From contig KN817609.1 in NCBI GenBank assembly GCA_000827495.1, forward strand, positions 34,708 to 98,707: a stretch of 64,000 nucleotides of DNA. Reading direction: 5' to 3'. This document shows positions 1 through 11,501 of the stretch, piece after piece. Every line of letters begins with the position of its first letter. The stretch's first letter is position 1. This DNA is from Hypholoma sublateritium FD-334 SS-4 (lineage: Eukaryota; Basidiomycota; Agaricomycetes; Agaricales; Strophariaceae). A model generated the notes under the pieces. The model searched no databases, was not told the origin of the DNA, and was given only the letters and a program-made list of their open reading frames with translations. A program made the translations under genes and the position numbers.

Positions 1-255
1 CTGCCTCATTTGGCATTTCTGGCTTACAGTCATATGATATTCTGGCCTCAAATTTGAACAAATATAAATAATGTCCCTTCCTGTCTGCCACATATTGTTA
101 ATGGCATATTCCCAAAATGGTAGTCACAGCATTCCAAAGGATGGGAAGGCCAAAGCTATTGAAAACAGGTGACTTGGTTGATATTTTCAATAAGTTGGCT
201 ATTACTCCATATATAGTAATAATATATATCTACTTTAGGCAATTTAAAATCTGTA

Positions 256-580
256 ATGAGATCCACAGGTTAATGAAGGCTAAATATCTAATGAAATATA
301 GAGGTATATGAAAATATGCATATTAGCAGTGTAATGAAACTGTTGTGTTTATGAAATACAGCTTGGTTGTAAAGTTATGAAATAGATGAAGTAATGAAAT
401 CTATATATTTAATGAAGCACAACATAATAATGAAATATATGCAATATTGATATTAATGAATGTCTGACAGCAATGAAATGCAACTTATATATGAAAATAA
501 TGAAAATACATTGTATTGAAACTGGGGTACTTATGATTTATGAAGTTGAAAAACTCAATGAAGCCAATTATCCAATGAAA
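256..580 (+). repeat. Phased ATGAA array, period about 8.7 bp
   Basis: ATGAA occurs at 273, 291, 308, 334, 351, 377, 386, 394, 412, 430, 456, 473, 491, 500, 540, 558 and 575, with an ATGAG at 256. Successive distances are almost all close to 9, 17-18 or 26, that is one, two or three multiples of about 8.7 bp. The usual context is (T)AATGAAAT. This looks like a decayed short-period tandem array rather than random AT-rich DNA. No coding frame is maintained through it. Confidence 0.75.
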
Positions 581-599
581 TAGGGCTGTTTCAAACCAT

Positions 600-2640
600 A
601 TGGCAACGTGGCAATAATGATATGAGCTTGTGGCAACAGCCATAATTTAATGATTAGAGTTGTAGCCACCAGTCCACCCCAGCCCATCCCTAGGGCCGAA
701 CCCTACTCCCAACCCTGCCCAAATAAAACAAAAGTGCCCCATAACCCTAACCCGCGGGACCGCTCTTGATTTCATAGTATGCACCTCCAGCCTGAGCCGC
801 CGCCCATTTCTGCCCATCCGCAACATCTGCCGCATTCTCTCGACTTTTCCTGCCTGTCTCCTCCCCCCAGTCGCCTCCGATCTGCGCCACCGCACCCCCG
901 CTTCTGCTCGGACTCATTCATCCGGGCGGACCGCACATGGTGTCCAGTACATCACTCGCTACTCCCGGTCGCATTTTGTATTTCCTCTGCAGGAGCGTTT
1001 CCGTGCCCACGCCCACCAATCGTTCACGCGTAACGTTGTGCATGCCGTGCACAGTCTCCCTTATCTTCACAAGATCAATGTCATCCTACAGCGGGCTCGT
1101 GTCCTTTTGTGTTACAGATTGTCCCTACGCGTCACTATGTCTCTGCTTCTCCAATTCAACCTGACCCCGTTTCACCCCTCTCTCCCTCGGTGTTTTCGCT
1201 CTTGCCCATGCTTTCCCCCCACCGCGCTCGCTAGACCTTCTCCACGCATCGCTGTTCATACCTGCAGATCCGCTCTGTCGCACTCTCCCTTTTGCTATAC
1301 CATGGCATATGCACCTCCAACCCGCGCCGTTGCCTATTTCTGCTCGTCCATAGCTCCCGCCACATTCTATCAATATTTCCCCGCTTATCTCCTGGGTCCT
1401 TCCGGACGCACGCGTGTGGGTATCAGCTGTTTTCCTCGTACACCCAGTGGACTCGGATTCCGTGTGTCTGCGACGCCATGCTCTCGATGTATATTGACAG
1501 CGCTTCTTCTTTTTTTGAATTGAATTTACCTTTCCGGTGTTCGTCGGTGCGCTATGCCCCGCTCGTACAATCTTACGCGTGGATCGCGCAGGGCGGATGC
1601 GCTCGAATGCAGACTGTATCGTCGTGCTCTGCCCTTAGACTCGTTGCTCATCGGCTGCTGCGCCGCATCTACCCACCTCTCGCCCGCCTCTCGCGCAGCT
1701 CAGCGCGCTCCATGCTATCGCGGCCGATCCGCCAAGCTCACTATTTACCCGTGCACGAGCATTGGCGGCGCAGCGCGCCTCGAACGCCATGCCGGGTTCT
1801 GAATGAGCAATCGCTGCTCGGCCGCATCCGGTGCCCCTGCACGCGAGGGCGCTGTATATGTGATGAGCACATCCTACGCTCGCCTCTATCTCGTGTTTCC
1901 CGCCCGCCTGCTCTGTTGTTTGTGGATGTTCTTCGAGTGCATTTCGGGCTGCGGGCGAGGGGGCGGTCGCGCTGTGCTGCTGGGAGATGGCGGATCTACA
2001 TAAACACGGGGATCTGGTGTTGGACAGGACGGCTGGTGGGATCTTACGATGCAGAATGTCTCGCGGCGGGCGGGTGGGATGGGAGAAGGGACTTATTGTT
2101 AACGATGCAGGATACTTGAATGATCCTGATGGGTGGTATATATTCGCACAGAAATAAATATAGTTTACACTGCGTTTTTACTTTGAGACCCGATAACTTC
2201 TGTATTGATTTAATGTGGTAATGGATCTCTATCGGGCAAGAAAACCGCGTAGCGACTGAATTTTGAATCGTGGTGCGTAGCTGCGGCTGTGGGTGAAAGA
2301 ATGAATGCGAGATCTAAGATGGATAGCACACTACATGCGTGGCAGGGAGTCGTACAGGATACCAGCGAATTTGACGAAAAACTGAGCGCAAACACTCATT
2401 CTAGGGCCCACGCAGCTTGGGTGGGCGTAGGAATATGCGCGCCGCGAGGCAAGACGAGGATTAAGGACGAATACAGCTCAGTGGTATGAGGTACTGAGAG
2501 CAAGCCACGGTTCGATGGTATTCAAAAAGTGAAATACCTTATCTAAATGCAGCCACAGACTGTGGGCACGGCGACATCCAGCTGTAAGTACTCTATCGTT
2601 TTCCTACAAAGTATCTGATTAGGATTCGGTGATATGTAAT
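600..2640. other. Gene-free GC-rich stretch with one internal duplication
   Basis: I see no convincing gene. The open frames here lack introns, conserved motifs and codon bias. A block of roughly 80-100 bp around 779-860 recurs, diverged, around 1308-1390; both start with TATGCACCTCCA followed by a C-rich stretch containing ATTTCTGC. The copies lie about 530 bp apart in direct orientation, so this stretch is probably a degraded repeat like the DNA further right. Confidence 0.5.
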
Positions 2641-2885
2641 ATGTAATTTAATCTACGACCTTGTATTCTGGTAGCCAGCGAATGGATAAAATAGAACGGC
2701 AGGCAAACGGCAGGTAGGCACAACATGCAGAGGACCCTCTAGGCGCGTTTAAGTGACGCCGGCAACATCGGCACGTCAAGGCAAAAGGTGATGTTACATT
2801 CAGAGCGCACAACAGACAGAACGATCGTATCCATATCCTAACATCACCATGAACGGCGAGTGTTTGCATGAAATTTATCCGCCAC

Positions 2886-3242
2886 TCATCCCTTGGTCCA
2901 GGTGCCAGAGCCCACAATGGTCTGTCCCTCGGATGGACCGCCGCATATGGGCCCCTTGATGGTGATGCCCTTCCCGGTCTTGATGAAGATCTGTCCATTT
3001 CCAATCGTGCCGCGGAAGCTGTCGAAGCCGCCATTTATCATATCGGGGTCTGCCAAGAGCAAGAGTGCTTTCTCCGCCGACCAGAACTTGGGGACGGTGA
3101 CGTCCGAGTTCACGCTGTAGGAGATAGCAACGACGCCCTCGTCGTGGTCGAGGCTGTTGACCCACATGCCACCCTTGGCGGTGAACTTGCTGTAGATGGT
3201 GGGGTCCTCAGCATGGATAGTAGCGTAGCTGGTGAACAACAT
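2886..3242 (-). CDS. 118-residue conserved-looking protein of unknown function
   Basis: This is a single-exon frame of 118 codons with strong C-ending codon bias, unlike the surrounding repeat DNA, which suggests a well expressed gene. The product starts MLFTSYATIHAEDPTIYSKF and ends GSGTWTKG. It has no clear signal peptide or membrane segment and is rich in Gly, Ser, Thr and aromatic residues in alternating patterns, which would suit a small beta-rich domain. A TATA-like box lies about 135 bp upstream of the ATG. I do not recognise the family and assign no function. The whole frame is intact, with no disabled codons, so it is either an active gene or a very recent arrival in this repeat-rich tract. 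Confidence 0.72.
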   Translation of the reverse strand: MLFTSYATIHAEDPTIYSKFTAKGGMWVNSLDHDEGVVAISYSVNSDVTVPKFWSAEKALLLLADPDMINGGFDSFRGTIGNGQIFIKTGKGITIKGPICGGPSEGQTIVGSGTWTKG

Positions 3243-3373
3243 AGTGGTGAATTTGAGTGATTTATTGCTGAAGAGACATTCATGTTAGCGTTGAAGCAGT
3301 CTGTGGAATATTCGCTACACTACCCGGTAAAAGACTCGGAAAGAAGAGTAAAGAGCGTCGTTGTTTCAGGGCC

Positions 3374-3381
3374 TTTTTATA
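3374..3381 (-). promoter_or_regulatory. TATA box of the 118-residue gene
   Basis: On the minus strand this reads TATAAAAA inside a GGTATAAAAAGGC context, about 130 bp upstream of the ATG at 3242. Position and sequence fit a core promoter for that gene. Confidence 0.55.
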
Positions 3382-3789
3382 CCCAGCACATCCGCTAAAT
3401 TTTTTGAATTATCAAATTATGTAAAGTCGGCATTATTCTACTAGATTTTGTGTATTACATTCATACATCATTAATACTGTTGCCTGGAGTCCATGCGTGG
3501 TGCTCACATGCATATTGTTGTAAATTATCCTCGCATTTCTCCTTCGACGCTGTCACTCTCGTCAATTTGGAAGCTGATTTTAATCTTAGAACATTGAAGC
3601 CAAAGGATGTACTCATCCTAGAACCTGCCGACGTTGATTTCTTCCCTTCAGAATTTTACGTTAAATGAGATGGAAGCGAACATGACCAGGTGACCTGAGT
3701 CTGTGCATTGGAATTGCCTCTCATATGACGGTATGTGAAAGAATGCACGGACCGTCCGTCGAATGCCTGTAACGATTGAGAATTCCGTT

Positions 3790-5270
3790 CCTCAATACTC
3801 AAAATATGGGTCGTGCTATTCTTTTATGTAATTGTAGACTGGTATTCATTTCTCGAAGACCCATCCCACACCGCTCCTCCTCGCAACATCCACCCTCATA
3901 ACCGCGCGCTCCGACCCAGCCTCCCACCACAGCCCATGCTGTGTAGATACCGCTACTCGCAATTATTATATCGCACGCATGTGCTATAGTGGCAATTTTA
4001 TCAAGTGCTCTTAGCGCGCGTCGTGTGTGTGGGCGGTGCACCCACAATTCTAATCGTTTTATTTCATTCATTATAGGCAATGATATGATGACATGATTAT
4101 TCCCGTATGCTTCCCGCCAGCTAGTAGCTACGTATCTGAACCAAGAATAGCGCAAGAAGCGCGTCGAGGCGCGCGTCCTCCTCCCGCATGGAGAGAGGTC
4201 GAACCATAGGAGAGTTCTTCACCTCGTCGACATGGTCGGCATGATGCGCGCGTGCGTTTCAGCACGCTGAAAACGTGAGCCGCGTCGTACAGTATCACTG
4301 TATTACAGGTGCATCCGCGACAGCGGGGTGCGACGGAAGGTACGGAAGCTCTGTATGGGCGTACATGGACCGGACGAGAGCGAGGGTGCTTGGCGCAGTG
4401 TTAAATCAAATGGTGGAACAGAGCCGCGGGCCCGAAGTGCGTGACACTCGAGATGTTTAGAAATACTGCACGCCCATAATGATCACTTCGTATTTCATTA
4501 TCATGGGCTCGAGTGCGTGCACAGGGCGCAGAGGCACGCGCGGCTCCATGACAGAAAACGGGGCATATATGGGCGTGTGCAGTGTTGGAGCCAGCGCATG
4601 AATGGAGGACTGAAACGCGCATCAATGTATCGAAGAGCGATCTTATATCGCCGTCTTCTGGCACCGCGTCCGCCAACATGCATACATATACCTCGCGCGC
4701 ATGGAATTGACAGATTATACGCCACACATCCACCTTCGATCGCCGACGTCCCGCTGAGAGCGCAGGCAGGCAGGCGAGACCAAGTCATGTCCGCGAGGAG
4801 TATGGCATCTATGCGTGCCGTTCGGCGTGCACATAGATACGGCAAGCCCATACGTGCACGGTGGGGTAGCGTGCTAGAGTAATGCCTGGACCTAGCCCAT
4901 CGACGTTCGAAACACGTTGGGAGATACGCCGAAAGACAGTAGAATGTCCGTACGCGCTCAAGGGGAAGGGATGCATACAGAAACTCCCGTTGTCCAGGAT
5001 GTAGCACCGTTGGGATTCAGCGGCGCGCGTGGACAGCATGGCGGCGAGATCATGTATGGGAGGGTCGGCTGAGCGAGGGTGGGGACGAGATGGACATGAG
5101 AATCATGGGCGAGAGACAACGCACTTGATACCGGCTGCACGCGCGAGACTCGAAGAAATATAGCTCAGCGTGGCGTATACGGGGGAATCACAGCCGAGGT
5201 AGGAGAGCGGAGGCCCTATGGGTTCACCACGCGTATGTCGTGTGATGGGCTAAACCAGACGGGTCAAAAT
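3790..5270. other. No gene seen; diverged repeat DNA
   Basis: Only short overlapping open frames without codon bias occur on both strands. The composition (CpG-containing, rich in GCGCGC and short palindromes) matches the repeat blocks to the right, so I take it as decayed repeat sequence. Confidence 0.4.
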
Positions 5271-5274
5271 AATA

Positions 5275-5735
5275 AGTATGGGGTGTGGATGTACGCGGCG
5301 CAGGGGACGAACCTTGCTGACGGTGCATTGGCATGCGCAGTTCCATGAGCGAAGACAGGAAAACAGGCGTGGTGAGGCTGAGATCATATTCTGCGCGTAC
5401 TTTCGAATAAGGAATGAGATCTAAGAATGAGGCTGGTGAACGCGGTGGGTTGCGCGGCGTGCGCGGACGGATGTGAGCCAAAAGATGTGTATCCACGCCC
5501 GTATTCTGACTGCGTGCACGGGCGCACGCTTTCAGCGTCGGCCGAATTGGATGTGCGTCCGAGGAATACATATGTACGAGCGTGGGCGGCGAACGCTGCG
5601 GTAGCATGGGGTGGAAAGGGAGACGAGCGAAGCATTGAAAATCATTCATCGATCCCAACCAAATCCCAATCAACAATGTTCCCACATGTCATGCGGGTCC
5701 GGATGTCGGCACACATATGTAGCCGAGCATTTCTT
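5275..5735. repeat. Repeat family B, copy 1
   Basis: This is a direct, diverged copy of the sequence at 7636-8105. Shared landmarks are AGTATGG followed by TGGATGTACGCGG and AGGGACGAAC near the left end, and CCCACATGTCATGCGG then ATGTCGGCACAC at the right end (CCCACGTGTCACGCGG and ATGTCGGCACAC in the other copy). The offset is about 2.36 kb. No coding capacity is seen in the shared parts. Confidence 0.6.
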
Positions 5736-6879
5736 GCGACCTGAAGGAAACGATCCGTCCCTCTCCCCTGTCCATTCTCCCCCTTTCCTCAAGGGTTTGC
5801 ATCAAATTAACTATTCAAGGATGCGTGGGTCTCCACTTCCCCGTTCTAATATATCCTCGAGATCCAGCCAGCGCGCTTTCATGGACAACACTGAGCAGCG
5901 GCGCTCACCATGAGCCCTGAACATACTTAGTCTCGCTGGCCGACATTGAGGTGCCATACGCGGGCAAGACAATCACGCCACAGTGCGCAAACAAATCTGC
6001 GCAGAACACAATATATACTATACGAGGTCAGACGAGCACGTTTGGGAGCCACACGATCCTATTGAAATAAAACATTACATTGGGAAATACGCAGAAAGGG
6101 AGCAGTACAACGCCTGCTCGCTTCCACGGCACAAAAAAGCGCCTGCTATCCAAGAAGGGCTCTCGCAAGATAGTAACCTCGGCTGCGAGACGACGTACGG
6201 CAGCGAACAGCTGCGAGAGGGACGACACGGTCCATGGATGTTACGAGCGAGAAACAACGCACCGGCCGCAAGCGCGCCGGGACGGGATGCGGCCCGGCGT
6301 GTGGCGTCGTCGCGCATACATTTGAATGACATTCGACCTGCAACGCGTGTGGGCTCGAATCCGCGCCGGAGCGGGTGGTAGATCCAGGGAGAGGGAGATG
6401 TACAGCTGGGCGGAGAGCGGCAGGGCAGGGACGCGCGGCGGCGGGCCTAGCGTGCGTGCGTGCGATGGATCAGCGCTCAGGGCTCAGATCTCAAATTCGG
6501 GTGTCCCATCCCAGCTATACGCCGCACAGGAACAACGCAAGGCCGTCAAGCAGCACCACGGTGCATGAGATACTTGAGCTGCTCATACAGGACATTATCT
6601 CACCGCCCATGCACGAATAACCGACATTAGAACCTGAGAAACACAGTCAATATCGACAGGGCAGGACGAAACTTGCACATAGTGTTGTCACCCAAAAAAA
6701 GAATCGAGAGACGCACCACCACGCCTCGGTATTCCGTGCGGGTCACTCGACAGAGCCGTCCTACATCATCGTCCAATCTGTAAAGATCTAGCATCCAGCG
6801 CGAATAGTACCCAGCATTAGTAACGATCGACCACGGCGGTCGTGGCGCAGGATAGAAGCGCGCCGAGCAGAAACACAGC

Positions 6880-7115
6880 AGTGCGCCCGGTATCCGGCTG
6901 TCCACATCAACGCTCATGTATCCCCATGCCGCACAGAGCGGCCCAGGGCCAGACCAGCGGATAGCGGGCTCTGGGCGGGGCGCACGGCGTGGATGCGCAT
7001 GGCAGATCAAACAGGACGTTGTAGCGGCACTAGTCACATCAGATGGGCGGGGTGGGCGGCCGGCGCGAAACACGACGGGAAGCTGTGGGACAACAAATAT
7101 TGACGTCCAGAGACG
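6880..7115. repeat. Repeat family C, copy 1
   Basis: This is a direct copy of 13080-13315. Both begin CAGCAGTGC(G/A)CCCGG, continue through ATCCGGCTG and an ACAGAGCGGCC motif, and contain GGGGTGGGC followed by GCCGGCGCGA near the end. Similarity is obvious by eye over more than 200 bp but with many substitutions, so the duplication is old. Confidence 0.65.
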
Positions 7116-7635
7116 CGTCACGGACGATCGGTATAAGCACAGAGCACTGAGCGGATAGCTCCGGGAACACAGGAACGGCGCTGGGATAACGAAGACGCGG
7201 CTTGCGGTGACTGCGGACTAGGTAGGTGCGTAGATGCGCGCATCGTCGGTCCCAGTTGATGGACGAAGTGCTCGTATAGCATCGATTGTGGAGGAGCCGA
7301 GAGAGAGTGGGACGGGAGGAGCGGGGCAGGGGAGGCACTGCGGACCAAGTGCTGTGCGGGAGGTGTAGACGCGCAGCGCAGCGTAGACGGACATGGGACG
7401 TACATTTATCCGGGCGAGCAAGCCACTGGAGCGCGTGGACGGACGCGTGAGCTGAAAAGAAAACGATGACAGGGTATTGGTTGAGATCGGATGGACGAGT
7501 TCTGGAGCGGCGCGGCGGGACGAGAGCACCGAGCGGCGAGGCTGCGTAGGAAGAGCAGGGGTAGGCTCCTGTGAAGGGGATGGCGTGAGATGGGGGGAAT
7601 CATATACGGGAGGGCCTAAGACCTATAAGTCAAAA

Positions 7636-8105
7636 GTATGGACATGGATGTACGCGGTCCAAGGGACGAACATACTTATATAGATCACGGCGGTGGTGCA
7701 TTGGCACGCGGGATTCCACGCGTATACGAAGTTCCGTTCAGGGCGTCAGGCGACGCATAGTAAAGCACACGGGCGGCTTCTGACGTGTAACGAGAAGGTG
7801 AAAGAAAGGTGTGGGCTGTGAGCAGACGGATATGAGCCAAGGGACGCGTGTCCACGCGCGGGTCTATGCGTTCAACCAACGAGTCCACGCTCCCAATTTC
7901 TGCCGCATTGTCCGTGCACCCAAGTAAATAACAGTCTAACGATAGCGGGAGCGAATACTCGGGCAGGACACGGTGGAATGGGAGACAGACAGCACAAGGA
8001 CAGCGGCACATTGGAAACTGTTGGAAATCGGCCCATTTCAATATTCCCACGTGTCACGCGGTATCGGATGTCGGCACACCTATATAGCCGATCGCTTCCT
8101 GTATC
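7636..8105. repeat. Repeat family B, copy 2
   Basis: Partner of 5275-5735 in the same orientation. The right part (ATTCCCACGTGTCACGCGG, then GGATGTCGGCACAC and TATAGCCGA) is the best preserved segment. Confidence 0.6.
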
Positions 8106-8189
8106 GTCAGTCTGCCCTATCTTCCGCTTGCCCACCCACCGCCCATGTTTACATGACTCTCCTCCCTTATTATTCCAATACCTGCCCGG

Positions 8190-9380
8190 ATCTACTGTTC
8201 TCACCCCATACTTGTTAATCGGATTCGATCTGCAACCTATGTGGTCTGTGCGTTGCTCGCCTCGCGCTGTTCCCCTCCGTCGACCATCTACACCGGCGGC
8301 TCCACGCCATTTATCCCAGGTGGTGCATGCACTTTATAACTTCTGGGACTTCGCCGCCATTTTTGACGATCTCTACTTCTGCATAAGGTGTGTCCTGTGA
8401 AGCATCGCACAACATCGCTTGCGATCACCCAGCCTTCTCGAGTATACAGGTGAGTCTTCCCGAATGATCCCTTTTCCCCCATCGTTTCTGTCTGCCTTGA
8501 TTTTCCGACTACCGTCTCTCGTCAATTCAAGTCTACCCCGGTCCCATTGCATATTCCGTTGTATCTGTGTCCCTCTTCCGCGGCGTGCGATTGCGCCCAG
8601 CCCTCCACACGTCGATCTCGTTTCATGGGCGCCAGCTCACACACGCACTGTGTATTAGCTCGTGCCGATTACTCCTCGTTCCCTATCCGGGCTGGGCGTG
8701 AACGACAAACGTTTGGGAGACCCCAACCCACATATACTTCATCCCCCGCCGCGCACGCCCCCGAGTCCAACGCACCTCCAGAGGCTTGTGGTACTTTCCC
8801 TCGCCATGCGCTCACCCACTAGATACTAAAAATACACGCAGCGTAGGGCGCACGTATATGCGCTCTCTCTTGTGAATTTAGTTTTTCCATCAGGCTTGCG
8901 CGCGGCGGCTTTGGCATCTCCAATCCTTTACGCTCAGGCGTGCGATCAGATATCAGTGACATCTTCATGCGTTCTGACATGGTTGGGCGCCAACGCGCTC
9001 CTCATGCAGTACATTTAACCTCCTTCGGTCAAATTGTTGTGCTACGGGTTACTATATGACCGACGCACGCCTGAAAGATACAGCAGCTACCTGCCCATGC
9101 ACGAGAATAAAGATAAATAGACTTTCTCCACTGCATCGGTAGATTGATAGCTCAGTCCTTTTAGGAGTGCGTCGGTCGGCTATGACCAAAAGCATAGATG
9201 AAATCAGATTTGGATGAACCTAGATAATGAATAGTCCCGTCCCGGTCTTGCTGACTGTATGCGCGCGCGCAATCTCGTCCTACACTTTCGATGCGTGCAC
9301 GCATTAGCACGGACATAACGTCCGGCCACGTACAGCAAATGGAGGGCCGAGAAGAAACGCCCAGCAGCTGGGCGCACGAT
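8190..9380. repeat. Partial family A repeat; no gene seen
   Basis: This stretch carries the CGCCCAGCCCTCCACAC landmark followed by an imperfect ATGGGCGCC... palindrome at 8625-8669, both shared with the family A blocks near 10.1, 14.8, 20.9 and 29.1 kb. The rest is too diverged to align by eye. I see no coding region. Confidence 0.45.
8625..8669. repeat. Family A palindrome, copy at 8.6 kb
   Basis: Left arm ATGGGCGCC, right arm CGTGCCGAT, around ACACGCACTGTGTATT. This is the weakest-paired of the full-length copies. Confidence 0.45.
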
Positions 9381-9402
9381 ACGGAATCCCTTCAAGTTCT
9401 GT

Positions 9403-10885
9403 GCCACGTGTCCGTCGGCTCTCTGCGCCGACTTCCAGAATCGTGTGCTTTGTGGGAACGCAGGCGACTCTCAATTCAGGGCCGTTCAAGTTCTTTTCTC
9501 TTCAAACCCACCGTGTCATGGGCCTCTGCTTCGTTCATCTACGGCTGGGACGTGTCCAGCACGAAACATTCGCGTGATATGCCTCTGGTAGTTTAATCCA
9601 CCAACTACCGTTACCCCGTGAGTCCCAGCGTCTCTTTTGCATCCCCTATCACGCTCTCAAATGATCTATCACTCATTTCACAGCATCCATGCTCCCAACG
9701 CCCACCGTCTCCACTTTACGCCTGCGGAAAGCAAGTACGCTGTACCGGCTCACGGAAATCCCAGCGGCGACGCACAGAGTCTGGTGGATCCACGCACACC
9801 TCGCGCCGTCCCCCTGCCGATATCTAGGATATGAATATGCTCTGCTAGAGTTCCTTGTCAGGTGTGTACCGCCGACTATCCTACCTTTATCCTTGCGATG
9901 ATCAGCCTTTCGCTAGCGTATCAGGCGAGGCACGCTCTTTAGCCTATCGTCATCAAATCACGTCTGCATACACTCTTGTCTCCTGCGTCCCATCACCTCT
10001 GTGATCCCATCCTGTCTAGACTCGCACACACACACCAATGTATAGCTCTCCATAGTACGCTGTCGCGCTCGGTCGTTCTCAGACCAATGTCAACGCCTCA
10101 TGGGCGCTCGGCGCTCATACACATTGTATCCGCTCGCGCCCATCAATCGTGCATAGCGTGATTGCGAACGACAAACGCGGACGACACTCGTGTCATGCAG
10201 TCCTCTCCGTCAGAAAGCGCCCTCCCATAAATCGACGCGCCGCCCCGCGCTTACTGATATTCGAAACTTAGGCATAGCGGGTGCGTATATGCAGGCTGTT
10301 TAAAGGTATTCATACAGATGTGCACGCGGCGATATTGGCAACTGTTATAGGTTCTCTCGTCCGTGGCCTTTTGCGCCAAATCGCTATCCCTGTCGCGGTA
10401 CTCGCCTCCCATCCGATATCTCTACCTGCCCGCCGTCGTCTTCCATCGTACCCACTCCCCAACTCAAAGCCACGTTGTCCGAGCGAAGCTGCGCTCATAC
10501 GGCAGATACCTACGACGCTCATGCGCGCCATCCTCCCGCGCCGCGCACATCGCCCAAGCGCCTTTCTATCGGCCGTAGTCTCGTCCCGCCGCCGCGCCTT
10601 CATTTTCCTCTCACAACTCATGCGGAAGAGGGCGCGCATCTGCGCCCTTTCCCATGGATTTCGGGATAATTTGATGTCAACCGCGGTGGCGTCCGCGCCT
10701 GCGTCGGCTCAGGGACCCACACTGCTCTTTTCGAGATACAAGCTGGAAGTCCGCGGTGCATGGTACACACGTTTTCTTCAGTACACCCTTTTTCTTCCTT
10801 CCTTCACATACAGCGTCCACAGAGCTCATATTATATCGGTCTGGGCTTCGTTATCTCTTGATAATCTCTGCGTACTATTTTAATT
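9403..10885. repeat. Repeat family A, block 1
   Basis: A direct-repeat block of about 1.5 kb. It begins at GCCACGTGTCCGTCGG, passes TTCAGGGCCGTTC..CTTCAAACCCACC, a CATCCCAGCGGCGACGCACAGA-like stretch, a TTCCTTGTCAGGTGTGT segment, the ATGGGCGC palindrome, CGCCCTTTCCCATGGATTTC, and ends at CGTACTATTTTAATT. The same ordered landmarks occur at 14113-15554 and, less completely, at 19.6 and 28.3 kb. There are no consistent open frames between copies, so I regard the block as non-coding or a decayed element. Confidence 0.7.
10100..10143. repeat. Family A palindrome, copy at 10.1 kb
   Basis: The 44-nt unit starts ATGGGCGC and ends GCGCCCAT, so the outer 8 bp pair perfectly. The centre is CTCATACACATTGTATCC. 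Confidence 0.6.
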
Positions 10886-11430
10886 GTCACTTGCATCGCT
10901 GATCGATCAGTATAATGATTCTTTTCGAGTGCGCTCTGTAGTCATCACGGAGTATTTTGACGAGCGCTCCGCAGAGATCATTAATCTTCCTGGAGTCAGG
11001 CCGTAGATGCGGGGCGCAAATGTGATGCTCCTCTTTCGATCGCGCGTCATGTTTGCTACGGTGGAAGGAGGACTCGCGCTGATACGAAGACCAGAAGTTC
11101 AGCGAAATTCATAACCTTACGGTTGCTCTTTGGGTGTCGGCTGTAGTAAGCATCACGCTCAGGACTGTTGTAAGGGAATCTGTTGAAAAATCAGAAGATA
11201 TCTGATGCTCTTCTGATATATCTTTAATCCGTTTATTTCTGGACTTCGTTTTCTTGTTCAATGCTTCTCATTTTAATGGTGCTATTCAAGGATATTAAAT
11301 GTGTGTGGAAGGCACCACAGAATGGACTCCATAACCAATCCGCCCAACAGCACAAGCGCTAAATGGAAGATGGATGAATTGATAATTTATTTTGGAGCAT
11401 CTACGCTGTTTAAATCAACTGCGTGAAACG

Positions 11431-11439
11431 GTATAAAGT
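11431..11439 (+). promoter_or_regulatory. TATA-like box of DUF6533 copy 1
   Basis: GGTATAAAG lies about 65-70 bp upstream of the ATG. It is conserved at the same place before copy 2 (25121-25129), within about 140 bp of recognisably shared upstream sequence. Confidence 0.5.
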
Positions 11440-11501
11440 GCATTGCATGTCCAGTCGTAAAATGCAGGACGAACTCAGAGTGGAAAGTGCAATAGCACGC
11501 T

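Noticed and set aside
736..755. Telomere-like CCCTAACCC
   Set aside because: Only two partial units, so it is not a telomere array.
1292..2119. Plus-strand open frame of 275 codons
   Set aside because: Rich in Cys, Arg and Ser with no codon bias, motif or paralogue. It lies in repeat-like GC-rich DNA, so it is most likely a chance frame.
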